From Streptomyces cellostaticus (lineage in GTDB: Bacteria; Actinomycetota; Actinomycetes; Streptomycetales; Streptomycetaceae): DNA of 64,000 nt. The stretch is from the NCBI RefSeq assembly GCF_001513965.1, contig NZ_KQ948037.1:62001-126000 (forward strand), in the 5' to 3' direction. This document shows positions 17,043-24,933 of this stretch, one piece after another; the first letter of the stretch is position 1; every line of letters begins with the position of its first letter. Position numbers and translations under genes: made by a program. The notes beneath the pieces were generated by a model. The model did not search any database, had not been told where the DNA came from, and saw nothing but the letters and a program-made list of their open reading frames with translations.

Positions 17043-17062
17043 GACGTACTGAGCGGTACGTC
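17043..17062. promoter_or_regulatory. operator-like inverted repeat upstream of the enoyl-CoA hydratase gene
   Basis: GACGTAC and GTACGTC form a perfect 7-6-7 inverted repeat 30 bases before the start codon. Size and placement suit a TetR-type repressor site. The regulator is not in the window. Confidence 0.45.
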
Positions 17063-17091
17063 ACCAGTCGTGACACCGGAGGGGATGCGCC

Positions 17092-17895
17092 ATGGCCGAC
17101 ACCGTGCTCTACGAGGTGAGCGACGGACTCGCGACGATCACGCTGAACCGCCCCGAGGCGATGAACGCGCTGAACATCGCCACCAAGGTCGCCCTGAGGG
17201 ACGCGGCGGAATCCGCGGCCCGGGACACCGCCGTACGGGCGATCCTGCTGACCGCCGCCGGCGAGCGGGCGTTCTGCGTGGGCCAGGACCTCAAGGAGCA
17301 CATCGGGCTGCTGGCGTCGGACCGTGAGACGGGGTCCGGGCAGACGATGAGCACGGTCAAGGAGCACTACAACCCGATCGTGAAGGCGCTGGCCGGGGCG
17401 CCGAAGCCGGTGGTCGCCGCGGTGAACGGGGTGGCGGCCGGGGCCGGCTTCGGCTTCGCGCTCGCCGCGGACTACCGGGTGGTGGCCGACACGGCGTCCT
17501 TCAACACCTCCTTCGCGGGCGTCGCCCTGACCGCGGACTCCGGCATCTCCTGGACGCTGCCCCGGGTGGTCGGCCCCGGCCGCGCCGCCGACCTGCTGCT
17601 CTTCCCGCGCAGCATCAGCGCCCAGGACGCCCTGGAGCTGGGCATCGCCAACCGCTTGGTGCCCTCCGCCGAGCTGCGTGCCGAGGGCGAGAAGGTGGCG
17701 CGGGCCCTGGCCGAGGGCCCGACCGTGGCCTACGCGGCGATCAAGGAGGCGGTGGCCTACGGGCTGACGCACTCCCTCGCCGAGACGCTGGAGAAGGAGG
17801 ACGAGCTGCAGACGCGGGCGGGTCGGTCGGAGGACCACACGATCGCCGTTCAGGCCTTCGTGAACAAGGAGAAGCCGAAGTACCTGGGCCGCTGA
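17092..17895 (+). CDS. enoyl-CoA hydratase/isomerase family protein
   Basis: A 267-residue crotonase-fold protein. The oxyanion-hole segment AFCVGQDLKEH (residues ~60-70) and the second half GVAAGAGFGFALAADYRVVA (residues ~118-137) are visible. The C-terminal helix AFVNKEKPKYLGR is typical. The family hydrates or isomerises enoyl-CoAs. The QDLKEH variant is common in PaaG/EchA-like enzymes, so a role in phenylacetate or fatty-acid beta-oxidation is possible but not shown. GGAGGGG precedes the ATG. The gene is monocistronic and convergent with the glycosylase gene, 13 bases away. Confidence 0.9.
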   Translation: MADTVLYEVSDGLATITLNRPEAMNALNIATKVALRDAAESAARDTAVRAILLTAAGERAFCVGQDLKEHIGLLASDRETGSGQTMSTVKEHYNPIVKALAGAPKPVVAAVNGVAAGAGFGFALAADYRVVADTASFNTSFAGVALTADSGISWTLPRVVGPGRAADLLLFPRSISAQDALELGIANRLVPSAELRAEGEKVARALAEGPTVAYAAIKEAVAYGLTHSLAETLEKEDELQTRAGRSEDHTIAVQAFVNKEKPKYLGR

Positions 17896-17908
17896 GGTCG
17901 CCGAGCGG

Positions 17909-18505
17909 CTAGCGGGCAGGTGGGCTGGTTCGGCTCACACAGGTTTCCAAGTGATCGTTCACCAGCCCGCATGCCTGCATCAGCGCATACGCCGTCGTCG
18001 GGCCGACGAATCTGAGGCCCCGCTTCTTCAGTGCCTTCGACAGGGCCGTCGACTCCGGGGTGACCGCGGGGACGTCGGCGAGGGTCTTCGGGGCCGGGCG
18101 GGCGGCCGGGCCGGGGGCGTGGGACCAGATGAAGTCGTCCAGCTCGCCCTCCGCCCAGTCGGCGAGCACGCGCGCGTTGGCGAGGGTCGCGTCGACCTTG
18201 GCGCGGTTGCGGATGATGCCCGGGTCGGCCAGCAGCCGCTCGCGGTCCTCGTCCGTGAACGCGGCGACCTTCTCGATCCGGAAGTCCGCGAACGCCGCGC
18301 GGAAGCCGGGGCGGCGGCGCAGGATCGTGATCCAGGACAGGCCCGACTGGAAGGCCTCCAGGCTGATCCGCTCGAAGAGGGCGTCGTCGCCGTGGACCGG
18401 ACGGCCCCACTCCTCGTCGTGGTACGAGACGTAGTCCTCGGTGGACAGGGCCCACGGGCAGCGCAGCGCGCCGTCGGGCCCGGCGAGTGCTGCTCCGTCG
18501 CTCAT
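17909..18505 (-). CDS. tag: DNA-3-methyladenine glycosylase I
   Basis: A 198-residue Tag glycosylase that removes 3-methyladenine from alkylated DNA in base-excision repair. The zinc-snap ligands have the E. coli spacing: Cys16 and His29 (CPWALSTEDYVSYHDEEWG), then His185 and Cys189 (NDHLETC). The FERISLEAFQSGLSWITILR segment and the conserved Glu in SLEAFQ are present. The ATG at 18505 overlaps the stop of the DivIVA-like gene (ATGA) and follows AGGAGGAG, so the two are coupled. The same pair occurs in mycobacteria (Rv1209-Rv1210). Confidence 0.95.
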   Translation of the reverse strand: MSDGAALAGPDGALRCPWALSTEDYVSYHDEEWGRPVHGDDALFERISLEAFQSGLSWITILRRRPGFRAAFADFRIEKVAAFTDEDRERLLADPGIIRNRAKVDATLANARVLADWAEGELDDFIWSHAPGPAARPAPKTLADVPAVTPESTALSKALKKRGLRFVGPTTAYALMQACGLVNDHLETCVSRTSPPAR

Positions 18506-18855
18506 CGCTGCTCCTCCTGACTGTGCTTGTCCAGCCGGGCGTGCGCGGCGGCGGCGCGGGCGCCGGCCAGCGCGGACTCCAGGTCGGCGATACGGGCGTC
18601 CCGCTCGGCGAGCTCCGCGCCGAGGCGGCCGAGCGCGTCGTCCACGTCGGCCATGCGGTAGCCGCGCGGGGCGAGCGGGAAGCGCAGGCTCTCCACGTCC
18701 GCCCTGCCGACCGGGCGGTCCGGGGGCAGTGGGTCCTGCAGCCGCTCCGGGGCCGCCTCGGGCAGCGGGCCGCTCTCGCCGCCGCCCACCACGGCGAGTG
18801 TCACCGCGGCCACCACGACGGCGAGGGCGACGACCAGGAACAAGAACATAACCAT
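18502..18855 (-). CDS. DivIVA-domain small membrane protein
   Basis: A 117-residue protein with one N-terminal membrane helix (residues 2-24), a Pro-rich linker and a DivIVA-like motif RFPLAPRGYRMADVDDALGR at about 58-77. A short coiled coil (AELAERDARIADLESALAGA) follows. The arrangement matches actinobacterial proteins such as Rv1209. In DivIVA the GYxxxxVDxxL element directs membrane binding and assembly; a role in envelope growth is inferred. It is translationally coupled to tag. Confidence 0.8.
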   Translation of the reverse strand: MVMFLFLVVALAVVVAAVTLAVVGGGESGPLPEAAPERLQDPLPPDRPVGRADVESLRFPLAPRGYRMADVDDALGRLGAELAERDARIADLESALAGARAAAAHARLDKHSQEEQR

Positions 18856-18982
18856 CGCTAGAGGTCCCCACGCTCGATGTGCCGGAAGCTGAATCTCTCA
18901 GGCTCCGATCGTGCCATGCGAGTCTGACAGTTAGGGTCGCAGGCGGCCGTACTACGGAAGGTACTAGGAGAGGTCACAGCGG

Positions 18983-19843
18983 ATGCTCAGGCTGGGCAGG
19001 CGGGAATTCGGGCCGCACGAGCCGGTGATCATGGCGATCGTGAACCGGACCCCGGACTCCTTCTACGACCAGGGGGCCACGTTCCGCGACGAGCCTGCGC
19101 TCGCACGGGTGGAGCAGGCGGTGGCCGAGGGCGCCGCGATCGTCGACATCGGCGGGGTGAAGGCCGGGCCGGGCGAGGAGGTCACGGCCGAGGAGGAGGC
19201 GCGGCGGACGGTCGGTTTCGTCGCGGAGGTACGGCGGCGCTTCCCGGACGTGATCATCAGTGTGGACACGTGGCGGGCCGAGGTCGGCGAGGCGGTGTGC
19301 GAGGCCGGGGCGGATCTGCTGAACGACGCGTGGGGCGGGGTGGACCCGGCGCTGGCGGAAGTCGCGGCGCGGTACGGGGTGGGGCTGGTGTGCACGCACG
19401 CGGGGGGTGTGCAGCCGCGTACGCGGCCGCATCGGGTGACGTACGGCGACGTCATGGACGACATCCTGGAGGTGACCCTGGGGCTGGCGGAGCGGGCGGT
19501 GTCGCTGGGGGTGCCTCGGGAGTCGGTGCTGATCGATCCCGGGCATGACTTCGGGAAGAACACGCGGCACAGTCTTGAGGCGACGCGGCGGCTGGACGAG
19601 ATGGTTGCCACGGGGTGGCCGGTGCTGGTGTCGCTGTCGAACAAGGACTTCGTGGGGGAGACGCTGGACCGGCCGGTGAAGGAGCGGTTGCTGGGCACGT
19701 TGGCGACCACGGCGGTGTCGGCGTGGCTCGGAGCGCAGGTCTACCGGGTCCATGAGGTCGCCGAGACCCGGCAGGTACTGGAGATGGTGGCGTCGATCGC
19801 GGGCCACAGGGCCCCCGCGGTCGCCAGGCGCGGCCTGGCCTGA
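18983..19843 (+). CDS. folP2: FolP2-type dihydropteroate synthase paralogue
   Basis: A 286-residue TIM-barrel protein of the DHPS family. Family landmarks remain (MAIVNRTPDSFYD, DPGHDFGKN, VYRVHEVAETR). The pterin/pABA loop usually read as DIGGESTRPG is DIGGVKAGPG, and the SRK segment is SNKDF. These changes are typical of the FolP2 branch; mycobacterial FolP2 lacks DHPS activity, so folate synthesis is unlikely. The true reaction is unknown. GGAGAGG precedes the ATG. It is divergent from the DivIVA-like gene and convergent with the LOG gene. Confidence 0.85.
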   Translation: MLRLGRREFGPHEPVIMAIVNRTPDSFYDQGATFRDEPALARVEQAVAEGAAIVDIGGVKAGPGEEVTAEEEARRTVGFVAEVRRRFPDVIISVDTWRAEVGEAVCEAGADLLNDAWGGVDPALAEVAARYGVGLVCTHAGGVQPRTRPHRVTYGDVMDDILEVTLGLAERAVSLGVPRESVLIDPGHDFGKNTRHSLEATRRLDEMVATGWPVLVSLSNKDFVGETLDRPVKERLLGTLATTAVSAWLGAQVYRVHEVAETRQVLEMVASIAGHRAPAVARRGLA

Positions 19844-19870
19844 CCACCAGGGGGCTCCGCCCCCTGGTGG
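19844..19870. terminator. bidirectional terminator between folP2 and the LOG gene
   Basis: A 12-base-pair stem CCACCAGGGGGC/GCCCCCTGGTGG with a three-base loop starts immediately after the folP2 stop. Confidence 0.8.
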
Positions 19871-19888
19871 AGCCCCCGGTGGACGGCG

Positions 19889-20647
19889 CTAGCGGGCCGC
19901 CTCCTTCGACACCAGGGCCACTGCTTCCTCCACCTCGTCCGTCACATGGAAGAGAAGCAGGTCCTTCTCCGACGCCTTGCCCTGGGGCACCAGCGTGTTC
20001 TTCAGCCAGGACACCAGCCCGCCCCAGTACTCGCTGCCGAACAGGACGATCGGGAAGCGCGTGACCTTCTGGGTCTGGACCAGGGTGAGGGCCTCGAAGA
20101 GCTCGTCGAGGGTGCCGAGGCCGCCCGGGAGGACGACGAAGCCCTGGGCATACTTCACAAACATCATTTTCCGGACAAAGAAGTACCGGAAGTTCAGACC
20201 GATGTCGACGTAGGGGTTCAGCCCCTGCTCGAAGGGCAGTTCGATGCCGAGGCCGACCGAGATGCCGCCCGCCTCGCACGCGCCCTTGTTGGCCGCCTCC
20301 ATGGCGCCGGGGCCGCCGCCCGTGAGCACCGCCCAGCCGGCCTCCACCAGCCCTCGGCCCAGCCGCACCCCCGCGTCGTACTCCGGCGAGTCCACCGGCG
20401 TACGCGCCGACCCGAACACACTGATGGCGGGCGGGAGTTCGGCGAGCGTGCCGAAGCCCTCGATGAACTCCGACTGGATGCGCAGGACCCGCCAGGGGTC
20501 GGTGTGGACCCAGTCCGTGGGCCCGCCCGCATCCAGCAGCCGCTGGTCCGTCGTGCTCGCCGTCACCTGTCCGCGCCGCCGGAGGACCGGTCCGAGCCGC
20601 TGCTCGTCCGGCGGCTGCTTCTTCCCCTCGGGGTTTCCGGTAGCCAT
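19889..20647 (-). CDS. LOG family protein (TIGR00730, Rossmann fold)
   Basis: A 252-residue LOG family protein. It carries the nucleotide-binding GGGPGAMEAANKGA and the catalytic-type motif PGGLGTLDELFEA. The family includes cytokinin riboside 5'-monophosphate phosphoribohydrolases and other nucleotide 5'-monophosphate nucleosidases; the substrate here is unknown. The ~60-residue N-terminal extension (KQPPDEQRLGPVLRRRGQVT) is typical of the larger actinobacterial form. The ATG at 20647 follows GGAGGG. It lies next to dapE, as Rv1205 and Rv1202 lie close together in M. tuberculosis. Confidence 0.9.
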   Translation of the reverse strand: MATGNPEGKKQPPDEQRLGPVLRRRGQVTASTTDQRLLDAGGPTDWVHTDPWRVLRIQSEFIEGFGTLAELPPAISVFGSARTPVDSPEYDAGVRLGRGLVEAGWAVLTGGGPGAMEAANKGACEAGGISVGLGIELPFEQGLNPYVDIGLNFRYFFVRKMMFVKYAQGFVVLPGGLGTLDELFEALTLVQTQKVTRFPIVLFGSEYWGGLVSWLKNTLVPQGKASEKDLLLFHVTDEVEEAVALVSKEAAR

Positions 20648-20749
20648 GTGCGCTCCCTCCGCTTGCCGGCAGTTCGACCTCAGCCTAGATCCACGCGGGT
20701 TACGGAGGGGGGACGTGAGCATGTCCGCCTGAAACGCCCTACGGGATCC

Positions 20750-21829
20750 TCACGCCGTGAGCCAGGTGCGCAGGCGCTCCTCGCCCGCCAGGATCTTCGC
20801 CACCTCGACCCGCTCGTCCCGCTTGTGCGCCAAGTGCGGGTTGCCCGGCCCGTAGTTGACCGCGGCAACGCCGAGCGCGGAGAAGCGGGAGACGTCCGTC
20901 CAGCCGTACTTGGGCTGCGGGGTGCCGCCGACCGCCTCGGTGAAGGCCGCCGCGGCCGGGTGGGAGAGGCCGGGCAGCGCGCCGGGGCTGTGGTCGTCGA
21001 CCACGAACTCCGTCACCCCGCAGTCCGCGAACACCTCGCGGACGTGGGCGATCGCCTCCTCCTCGGTGCGGTCGGGGGCGTAGCGGAAGTTGACCGTCAC
21101 CACGCACTCGTCCGGGATGACGTTGCCCGCCACTCCCCCCGAGATGCGCACCGCGTTCAGTCCCTCGCGGTACTCCAGGCCGTCGATGACCGGCCGGCGG
21201 GGCTCGTAGGCGGCCAGCCGGGCCAGGATGGGGGCTGCCGCGTGGATGGCGTTGGAGCCCATCCAGCCGCGCGCCGAGTGGGCCCGCTCGCCCGCGGTCT
21301 TCAGCAGCACCCGCAGGGTGCCCTGGCAGCCGCCCTCGACCTGCCCGTCGGAGGGCTCCAGCAGGACCGCGAAGTCGCCGCGCAGCCACTCGGGGTGGGC
21401 CTCGGACACGTGCTTGAGGCCGTTGAGTTCGGCGTCGACCTCCTCGTTGTCGTAGAACACGAAGGTCAGGTCGCGGTTGGGGGCGGGGACCGTGGCCGCG
21501 ATGCGCAGCTGCACGGCCACGCCGGACTTCATGTCGCAGGTGCCGCAGCCCCACAGCACGCCGTCCTCGTCCAGCCGGGACGGCACGTTGTCCGCGATCG
21601 GCACCGTGTCGATGTGGCCGGCCAGGATGACGCGCTCCGCCCGGCCCAGGTTCGTCCGGGCGATCACGTTGTTGCCGTACCGGTCCACCGTCAGGTGCGG
21701 CAGGCCGCGCAGGGCGGCCTCGATGGCGTCCGCCAGGGGCTTCTCGGTACCGCTCTCGGAGGGGAAGTCGACCAGCCGCGCGGTGAGCGCTGCGGCGTCC
21801 AGCGTGAGGTCAAGCGAGGTGTCGGCCAT
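20750..21829 (-). CDS. dapE: succinyl-diaminopimelate desuccinylase
   Basis: A 359-residue M20 family zinc peptidase that releases succinate from N-succinyl-LL-diaminopimelate in the lysine/DAP pathway. Metal ligands are visible in AGHIDTVP (His), CGTCDMKSG (Asp) and the acidic EPSDGQVEGG segment. The dimerisation domain is central (AHSARGWMGSNAIHAAAPIL), and a final histidine lies in GPGNPHLAHKRDERV. The start ATG at 21829 lies seven bases after TAGGGT, suggesting a leaderless mRNA. The next DAP gene, dapC, is 1.9 kb away. Confidence 0.95.
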   Translation of the reverse strand: MADTSLDLTLDAAALTARLVDFPSESGTEKPLADAIEAALRGLPHLTVDRYGNNVIARTNLGRAERVILAGHIDTVPIADNVPSRLDEDGVLWGCGTCDMKSGVAVQLRIAATVPAPNRDLTFVFYDNEEVDAELNGLKHVSEAHPEWLRGDFAVLLEPSDGQVEGGCQGTLRVLLKTAGERAHSARGWMGSNAIHAAAPILARLAAYEPRRPVIDGLEYREGLNAVRISGGVAGNVIPDECVVTVNFRYAPDRTEEEAIAHVREVFADCGVTEFVVDDHSPGALPGLSHPAAAAFTEAVGGTPQPKYGWTDVSRFSALGVAAVNYGPGNPHLAHKRDERVEVAKILAGEERLRTWLTA

Positions 21830-21836
21830 GGCCCCG

Positions 21837-21842
21837 ACCCTA
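21837..21842 (-). promoter_or_regulatory. -10 box TAGGGT of a leaderless dapE mRNA
   Basis: TAGGGT on the minus strand, then seven bases (CGGGGCC), then the ATG. No ribosome-binding site intervenes. Confidence 0.45.
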
Positions 21843-21912
21843 GCGCGCCGCTCGCGAAGACCAGGTCAGCGCGGCTCCAAGGACCGGCCGCGAGGCCCGT
21901 GAAGGGCTCCAG

Positions 21913-21918
21913 TACCTT
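21913..21918 (+). promoter_or_regulatory. -10 box TACCTT of a leaderless mRNA
   Basis: TACCTT ends six bases before the GTG at 21925, again without a ribosome-binding site. dapE is divergent, so the 95-base gap holds back-to-back promoters. Confidence 0.4.
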
Positions 21919-21924
21919 GTACGC

Positions 21925-22917
21925 GTGCCAGAGCCGTCCCCCACTCGTCCCAAGCGCCGCGGCCGCCTCCTGCGTATCAGTGCGGCGCTGTTGGTCCTGT
22001 CCGCCGTCGCCGCCTACCTGGTGGTGCAGTACGTCGCCGGGGGCGGGGGTGCGCGCGGCTGCAAGGTGGTCTCCGGCACCGGTGACGGGGCATCGTACGA
22101 GTTCACGCCCGAGCAGGCGGCGAACGCGGCGACGATCGCCGCCGTCGGCTCCGGGCGGGGCATGCCCGAGCGGGCGGTGAGCATCGCGCTGGCGACCGCG
22201 ATCCAGGAGTCGGGGCTGCGCAACATCGAGCACGGCGACCGGGATTCCCTGGGCCTGTTCCAGCAGCGGCCCTCGCAGGGCTGGGGCACCGAGCAGCAGA
22301 TCATGGACCCGGACTACGCGGCGGGCATCTTCTACGCGCACCTGGCCAAGGTGCCGAACTACACCGGCCTGCCGCTGACGCAGGCCGCGCAGCAGGTGCA
22401 GCGCAGCGGCTATCCGGAGGCGTACGCCAAGCACGAGCCGGACGCCACGCTGCTGGCTGCGGCCCTGACCGGGCGTGTGGCGGCCACGCTGACCTGCGAC
22501 GGGCGCCAGGAGGGCACGGCGACGGCGACCGGTCCCGATGCGGTGCGGGCCGCGCTGGTGCGGGACTTCGGGCGCGACGCGCTGCAGGAGACCGGTGCGG
22601 TGGTGGGCGGTACACCTGTTCCGTCGCCGTCGCCCTCGCCGAGCGTGACGGCGACCGCGCACGGGCGGACGGTGACCGTGGCGGTGCCCGAGGGTGCGAA
22701 GACGGATGCGACCGGGCGCGGTGAGCGGGAGCGGGGCTGGCAGCTGGCGGAGTGGGCCGTGGCCAACTCCTCGGCGCTGCACATCGACCGGGTGGCGTAC
22801 GCGGGCCGGGAGTGGACCGGCGGGAACGGCGGCGGCGAGTGGCGCACGGCCGGCGCGCAGGGGACCGGTGGTGCGGAGAAGTCCGTGGGGGCGGTCCGGA
22901 TCGTGACCGGACAGTAG
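21925..22917 (+). CDS. membrane-anchored protein with lysozyme-fold-like segment
   Basis: A 330-residue protein. A basic N-terminus and one membrane helix (residues 16-38) anchor an extracytoplasmic domain. Residues ~60-165 contain AVSIALATAIQESGLRNIEH, GDRDSLGLFQQRPSQGWG and AGIFYAHLAKV. This pattern resembles lytic transglycosylase or lysozyme-like folds, with the Glu of QESGL as a possible catalytic residue. A Pro/Ser-rich spacer (PSPSPSPSVTAT) precedes a C-terminal domain with ERGWQLAEWAVANSSALHID. Databases often give such proteins vague names. A peptidoglycan role is inferred, not shown. Confidence 0.65.
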   Translation: MPEPSPTRPKRRGRLLRISAALLVLSAVAAYLVVQYVAGGGGARGCKVVSGTGDGASYEFTPEQAANAATIAAVGSGRGMPERAVSIALATAIQESGLRNIEHGDRDSLGLFQQRPSQGWGTEQQIMDPDYAAGIFYAHLAKVPNYTGLPLTQAAQQVQRSGYPEAYAKHEPDATLLAAALTGRVAATLTCDGRQEGTATATGPDAVRAALVRDFGRDALQETGAVVGGTPVPSPSPSPSVTATAHGRTVTVAVPEGAKTDATGRGERERGWQLAEWAVANSSALHIDRVAYAGREWTGGNGGGEWRTAGAQGTGGAEKSVGAVRIVTGQ

Positions 22918-23058
22918 TACGGGCTCTCACTCGGCCGGGTTGTGCGGCCGCGGGACTGGCGTGTTTTCCCGGGAGATGCGGTGCGATGGCGAAAACCCCG
23001 GGAAATCAAGGGCCGTAAGGATTCTGCGGGGTTTCGAACGGGCGCCCTTTGCCCGTTT

Positions 23059-23067
23059 TTATCCACA
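23059..23067 (+). other. DnaA-box-like sequence TTATCCACA
   Basis: A perfect E. coli-type nonamer in an AT-rich patch upstream of the secreted small protein gene. A degenerate copy, TTATCCATT, lies at 23085-23093. Confidence 0.35.
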
Positions 23068-23191
23068 AACGATAATGCGATGCGTTATCCATTCTTTACC
23101 TTCGGCGTCCGCAACCTTCGTCGGCTTCGAGCGGTAGTCACGGCGTCCGAGACCGGACACGTCAACGTTCTCTCCCGTCGAATGGAGCACC

Positions 23192-23659
23192 ATGTCCCTC
23201 CCCCTGACCCGCCGGATCGCCCGTGCCGCGCTGCTTGTCGCAGCGGGAGCGGCTGCCGGGGTCGGTGCGGCCGGCTCTGCCGGCGCGGCCACGAACCTGC
23301 CCGCGACCCCGGACCTGGGTGGTCTGTCCGCCCTGGACACGGCGAACGTCGGCAACGCCGGCACCACCGTCGACGGTGCCACGCAGCACGTCACCGGGCT
23401 CGCGAGTGAGGCGGGCACCCAGGCGGTCAAGAAGGCGGTGCCGACCGCGAGCCAGGCCGGTGCGACCGCGAGCAAGACCGGTGGCAGCGCCGTGAAGAAG
23501 GCGGCGCCCGCCGTGCAGAAGGCCGCCGGGGAAACGGCCGGGACCGCGGCGAAGGTCCTCGGGGACACCACGTCCACCGTGGCGAAGGGCGGGCCCGCGA
23601 CCGGCAACCTCACGCCGGGCGGGCTGTCGACGAACGGTCTGTCGCCGCTGGGTGGCTGA
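23192..23659 (+). CDS. secreted Ala-rich small protein
   Basis: A 155-residue exported protein. The N-terminus (MSLPLTRRIARAALLVAAGA) and GSAGAAT form a Sec signal peptide with probable cleavage near residue 33. The mature part is Ala/Gly/Thr/Lys rich with heptad-like AVKKAVP, AVKKAAP and AVQKAAG repeats and a Gly-rich end. No enzymatic motif is seen. It may be a wall-associated protein. The 274 bases upstream are gene-free and AT-richer than average. A perfect palindromic terminator follows. Confidence 0.7.
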   Translation: MSLPLTRRIARAALLVAAGAAAGVGAAGSAGAATNLPATPDLGGLSALDTANVGNAGTTVDGATQHVTGLASEAGTQAVKKAVPTASQAGATASKTGGSAVKKAAPAVQKAAGETAGTAAKVLGDTTSTVAKGGPATGNLTPGGLSTNGLSPLGG

Positions 23660-23682
23660 GGCCGGCTGTCGCTGACCTGACG

Positions 23683-23723
23683 GCGACGGGGTCCAGGGAA
23701 TTCCCTGGACCCCGTCGCTTTTT
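23683..23723. terminator. strong terminator after the secreted protein gene
   Basis: A perfect 36-base palindrome (arms 23683-23700 and 23701-23718, containing GGGGTCCAGGGAA/TTCCCTGGACCCC) is followed by TTTTT. It is shared with the convergent dapC end at 23724. Confidence 0.92.
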
Positions 23724-24821
23724 CTATGCCGTCAGGCGGGCCACCGCCGCCCGGACCCGTTCGTCCGTCGCCGTGAGCGCCACGCGTACGAACTTCTCGC
23801 CCGCCGCGCCGTAGAAGTCACCGGGGGCGACCAGGATGCCCAGCTCGGCCAGGTGGGCGACCGTGGCCCAGCAGGACTCGCCGCGGGTGGCCCAGAGGTA
23901 GAGGCTGGCCTCGCTGTGCTCGATGCGGAAGCCGTGGCCGAGGAGGGCCTCGCGCAGGAGCGTACGGCGGGCCGCGTAGCGCTCGCGCTGCACGCGGACG
24001 TGCTCGTCGTCGCCCAGCGCCGCCACCACCGCCGCCTGCGTCGGCGCCGAGGTCATCATGCCGCCGTGCTTGCGGATCTCCAGGAGGGGGCCGAGGACGG
24101 CCGGGTCGCCCGCCAGGAAGGCGGCGCGGTAGCCGGCCAGGTTCGAGCGCTTGGAGAGGGAGTGGACGGCCACGATGCCGTCGTAGGAGCCGCCGTTGAC
24201 GTCGGGGTGCAGGACCGAGACCGGGTCGGCCTCCCAGCCCAGCTCCAGGTAGCACTCGTCGGAGAACAGCAGCACGCCGTGCTCACGGGCCCAGGCGACG
24301 ATCTCCGTCAGCTCCTGCTTGCCCAGCACCTTGCCGGTGGGGTTGGAGGGCGAGTTCAGCCACAGGAGCTTCAGGCCCGCCGGGTCCAGGTCGCGCGGGT
24401 CGTCGTAGACCTCGTGCTCGGCGCGGGCCAGGCGGGCGCCGACCTCGTACGTCGGGTAGGCCAGGCGAGGGAAGGCCACCCGGTCGCCCCGGCCGAGGCC
24501 CAGCTGGGTCGGCAGCCAGGCCACCAGTTCCTTGGAGCCGACGATGGGCAGGACGTGGCGGTGGGTGACCTCGCGGGCGCCCAGGCGGCGCTCCAGCCAG
24601 CCGGTGATCGCGTCACGCAGTGCGGGGGTGCCCCAGACCGTCGGGTAGCCCGGCGAGTCGGCCGCGTCGATCAGGGCCTTCTGGATCAGCTCGGGGACCG
24701 GGTCGACCGGGGTGCCGACGGAGAGGTCGACTATGCCGTCCGGGTGTGCTGCGGCCGTCTTCTTGTACGGCTCCAGCTTGTCCCAGGGGAAGGTGGGGAG
24801 ACGGTCGGAGACTGCGGACAC
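23724..24821 (-). CDS. dapC: succinyldiaminopimelate transaminase
   Basis: A 365-residue PLP-dependent class I aminotransferase of the DapC type used by actinobacteria for the succinylase branch of lysine/DAP synthesis. Visible motifs include DLSVGTPVDPVP, YPTVWGTPALRDAI, LNSPSNPTGKVL, the DECYLELGW segment and the PLP lysine in HSLSKRSNLAGYRAA. The GTG at 24821 begins VSAVSDRLPTFPWDKLEPYK, the usual N-terminus; upstream reading adds non-conserved basic residues. It follows fdxA on the same strand, separated by a large hairpin, as the aminotransferase Rv1178 is paired with fdxC in mycobacteria. Confidence 0.93.
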   Translation of the reverse strand: MSAVSDRLPTFPWDKLEPYKKTAAAHPDGIVDLSVGTPVDPVPELIQKALIDAADSPGYPTVWGTPALRDAITGWLERRLGAREVTHRHVLPIVGSKELVAWLPTQLGLGRGDRVAFPRLAYPTYEVGARLARAEHEVYDDPRDLDPAGLKLLWLNSPSNPTGKVLGKQELTEIVAWAREHGVLLFSDECYLELGWEADPVSVLHPDVNGGSYDGIVAVHSLSKRSNLAGYRAAFLAGDPAVLGPLLEIRKHGGMMTSAPTQAAVVAALGDDEHVRVQRERYAARRTLLREALLGHGFRIEHSEASLYLWATRGESCWATVAHLAELGILVAPGDFYGAAGEKFVRVALTATDERVRAAVARLTA

Positions 24822-24853
24822 AGGTCTTGCTCGCTTTCGTCGGTAACGGCAAA

Positions 24854-24909
24854 CGCCTCGGTCCCGTACGGCGGTGATCAAGGCGATCGGGCCGTACGGG
24901 ACCGAGGCG
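24854..24909. terminator. 19-base perfect inverted repeat between fdxA and dapC
   Basis: Arms 24854-24872 and 24891-24909 (core CTCGGTCCCGTACGGC) are separated by 18 bases. It lies after the fdxA stop and before the dapC start on the minus strand, without a T run. It may be a terminator, partial attenuator or RNA processing site. Confidence 0.65.
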
Positions 24910-24933
24910 GCGCGGGCCGCTTGGCCGCTTAGG

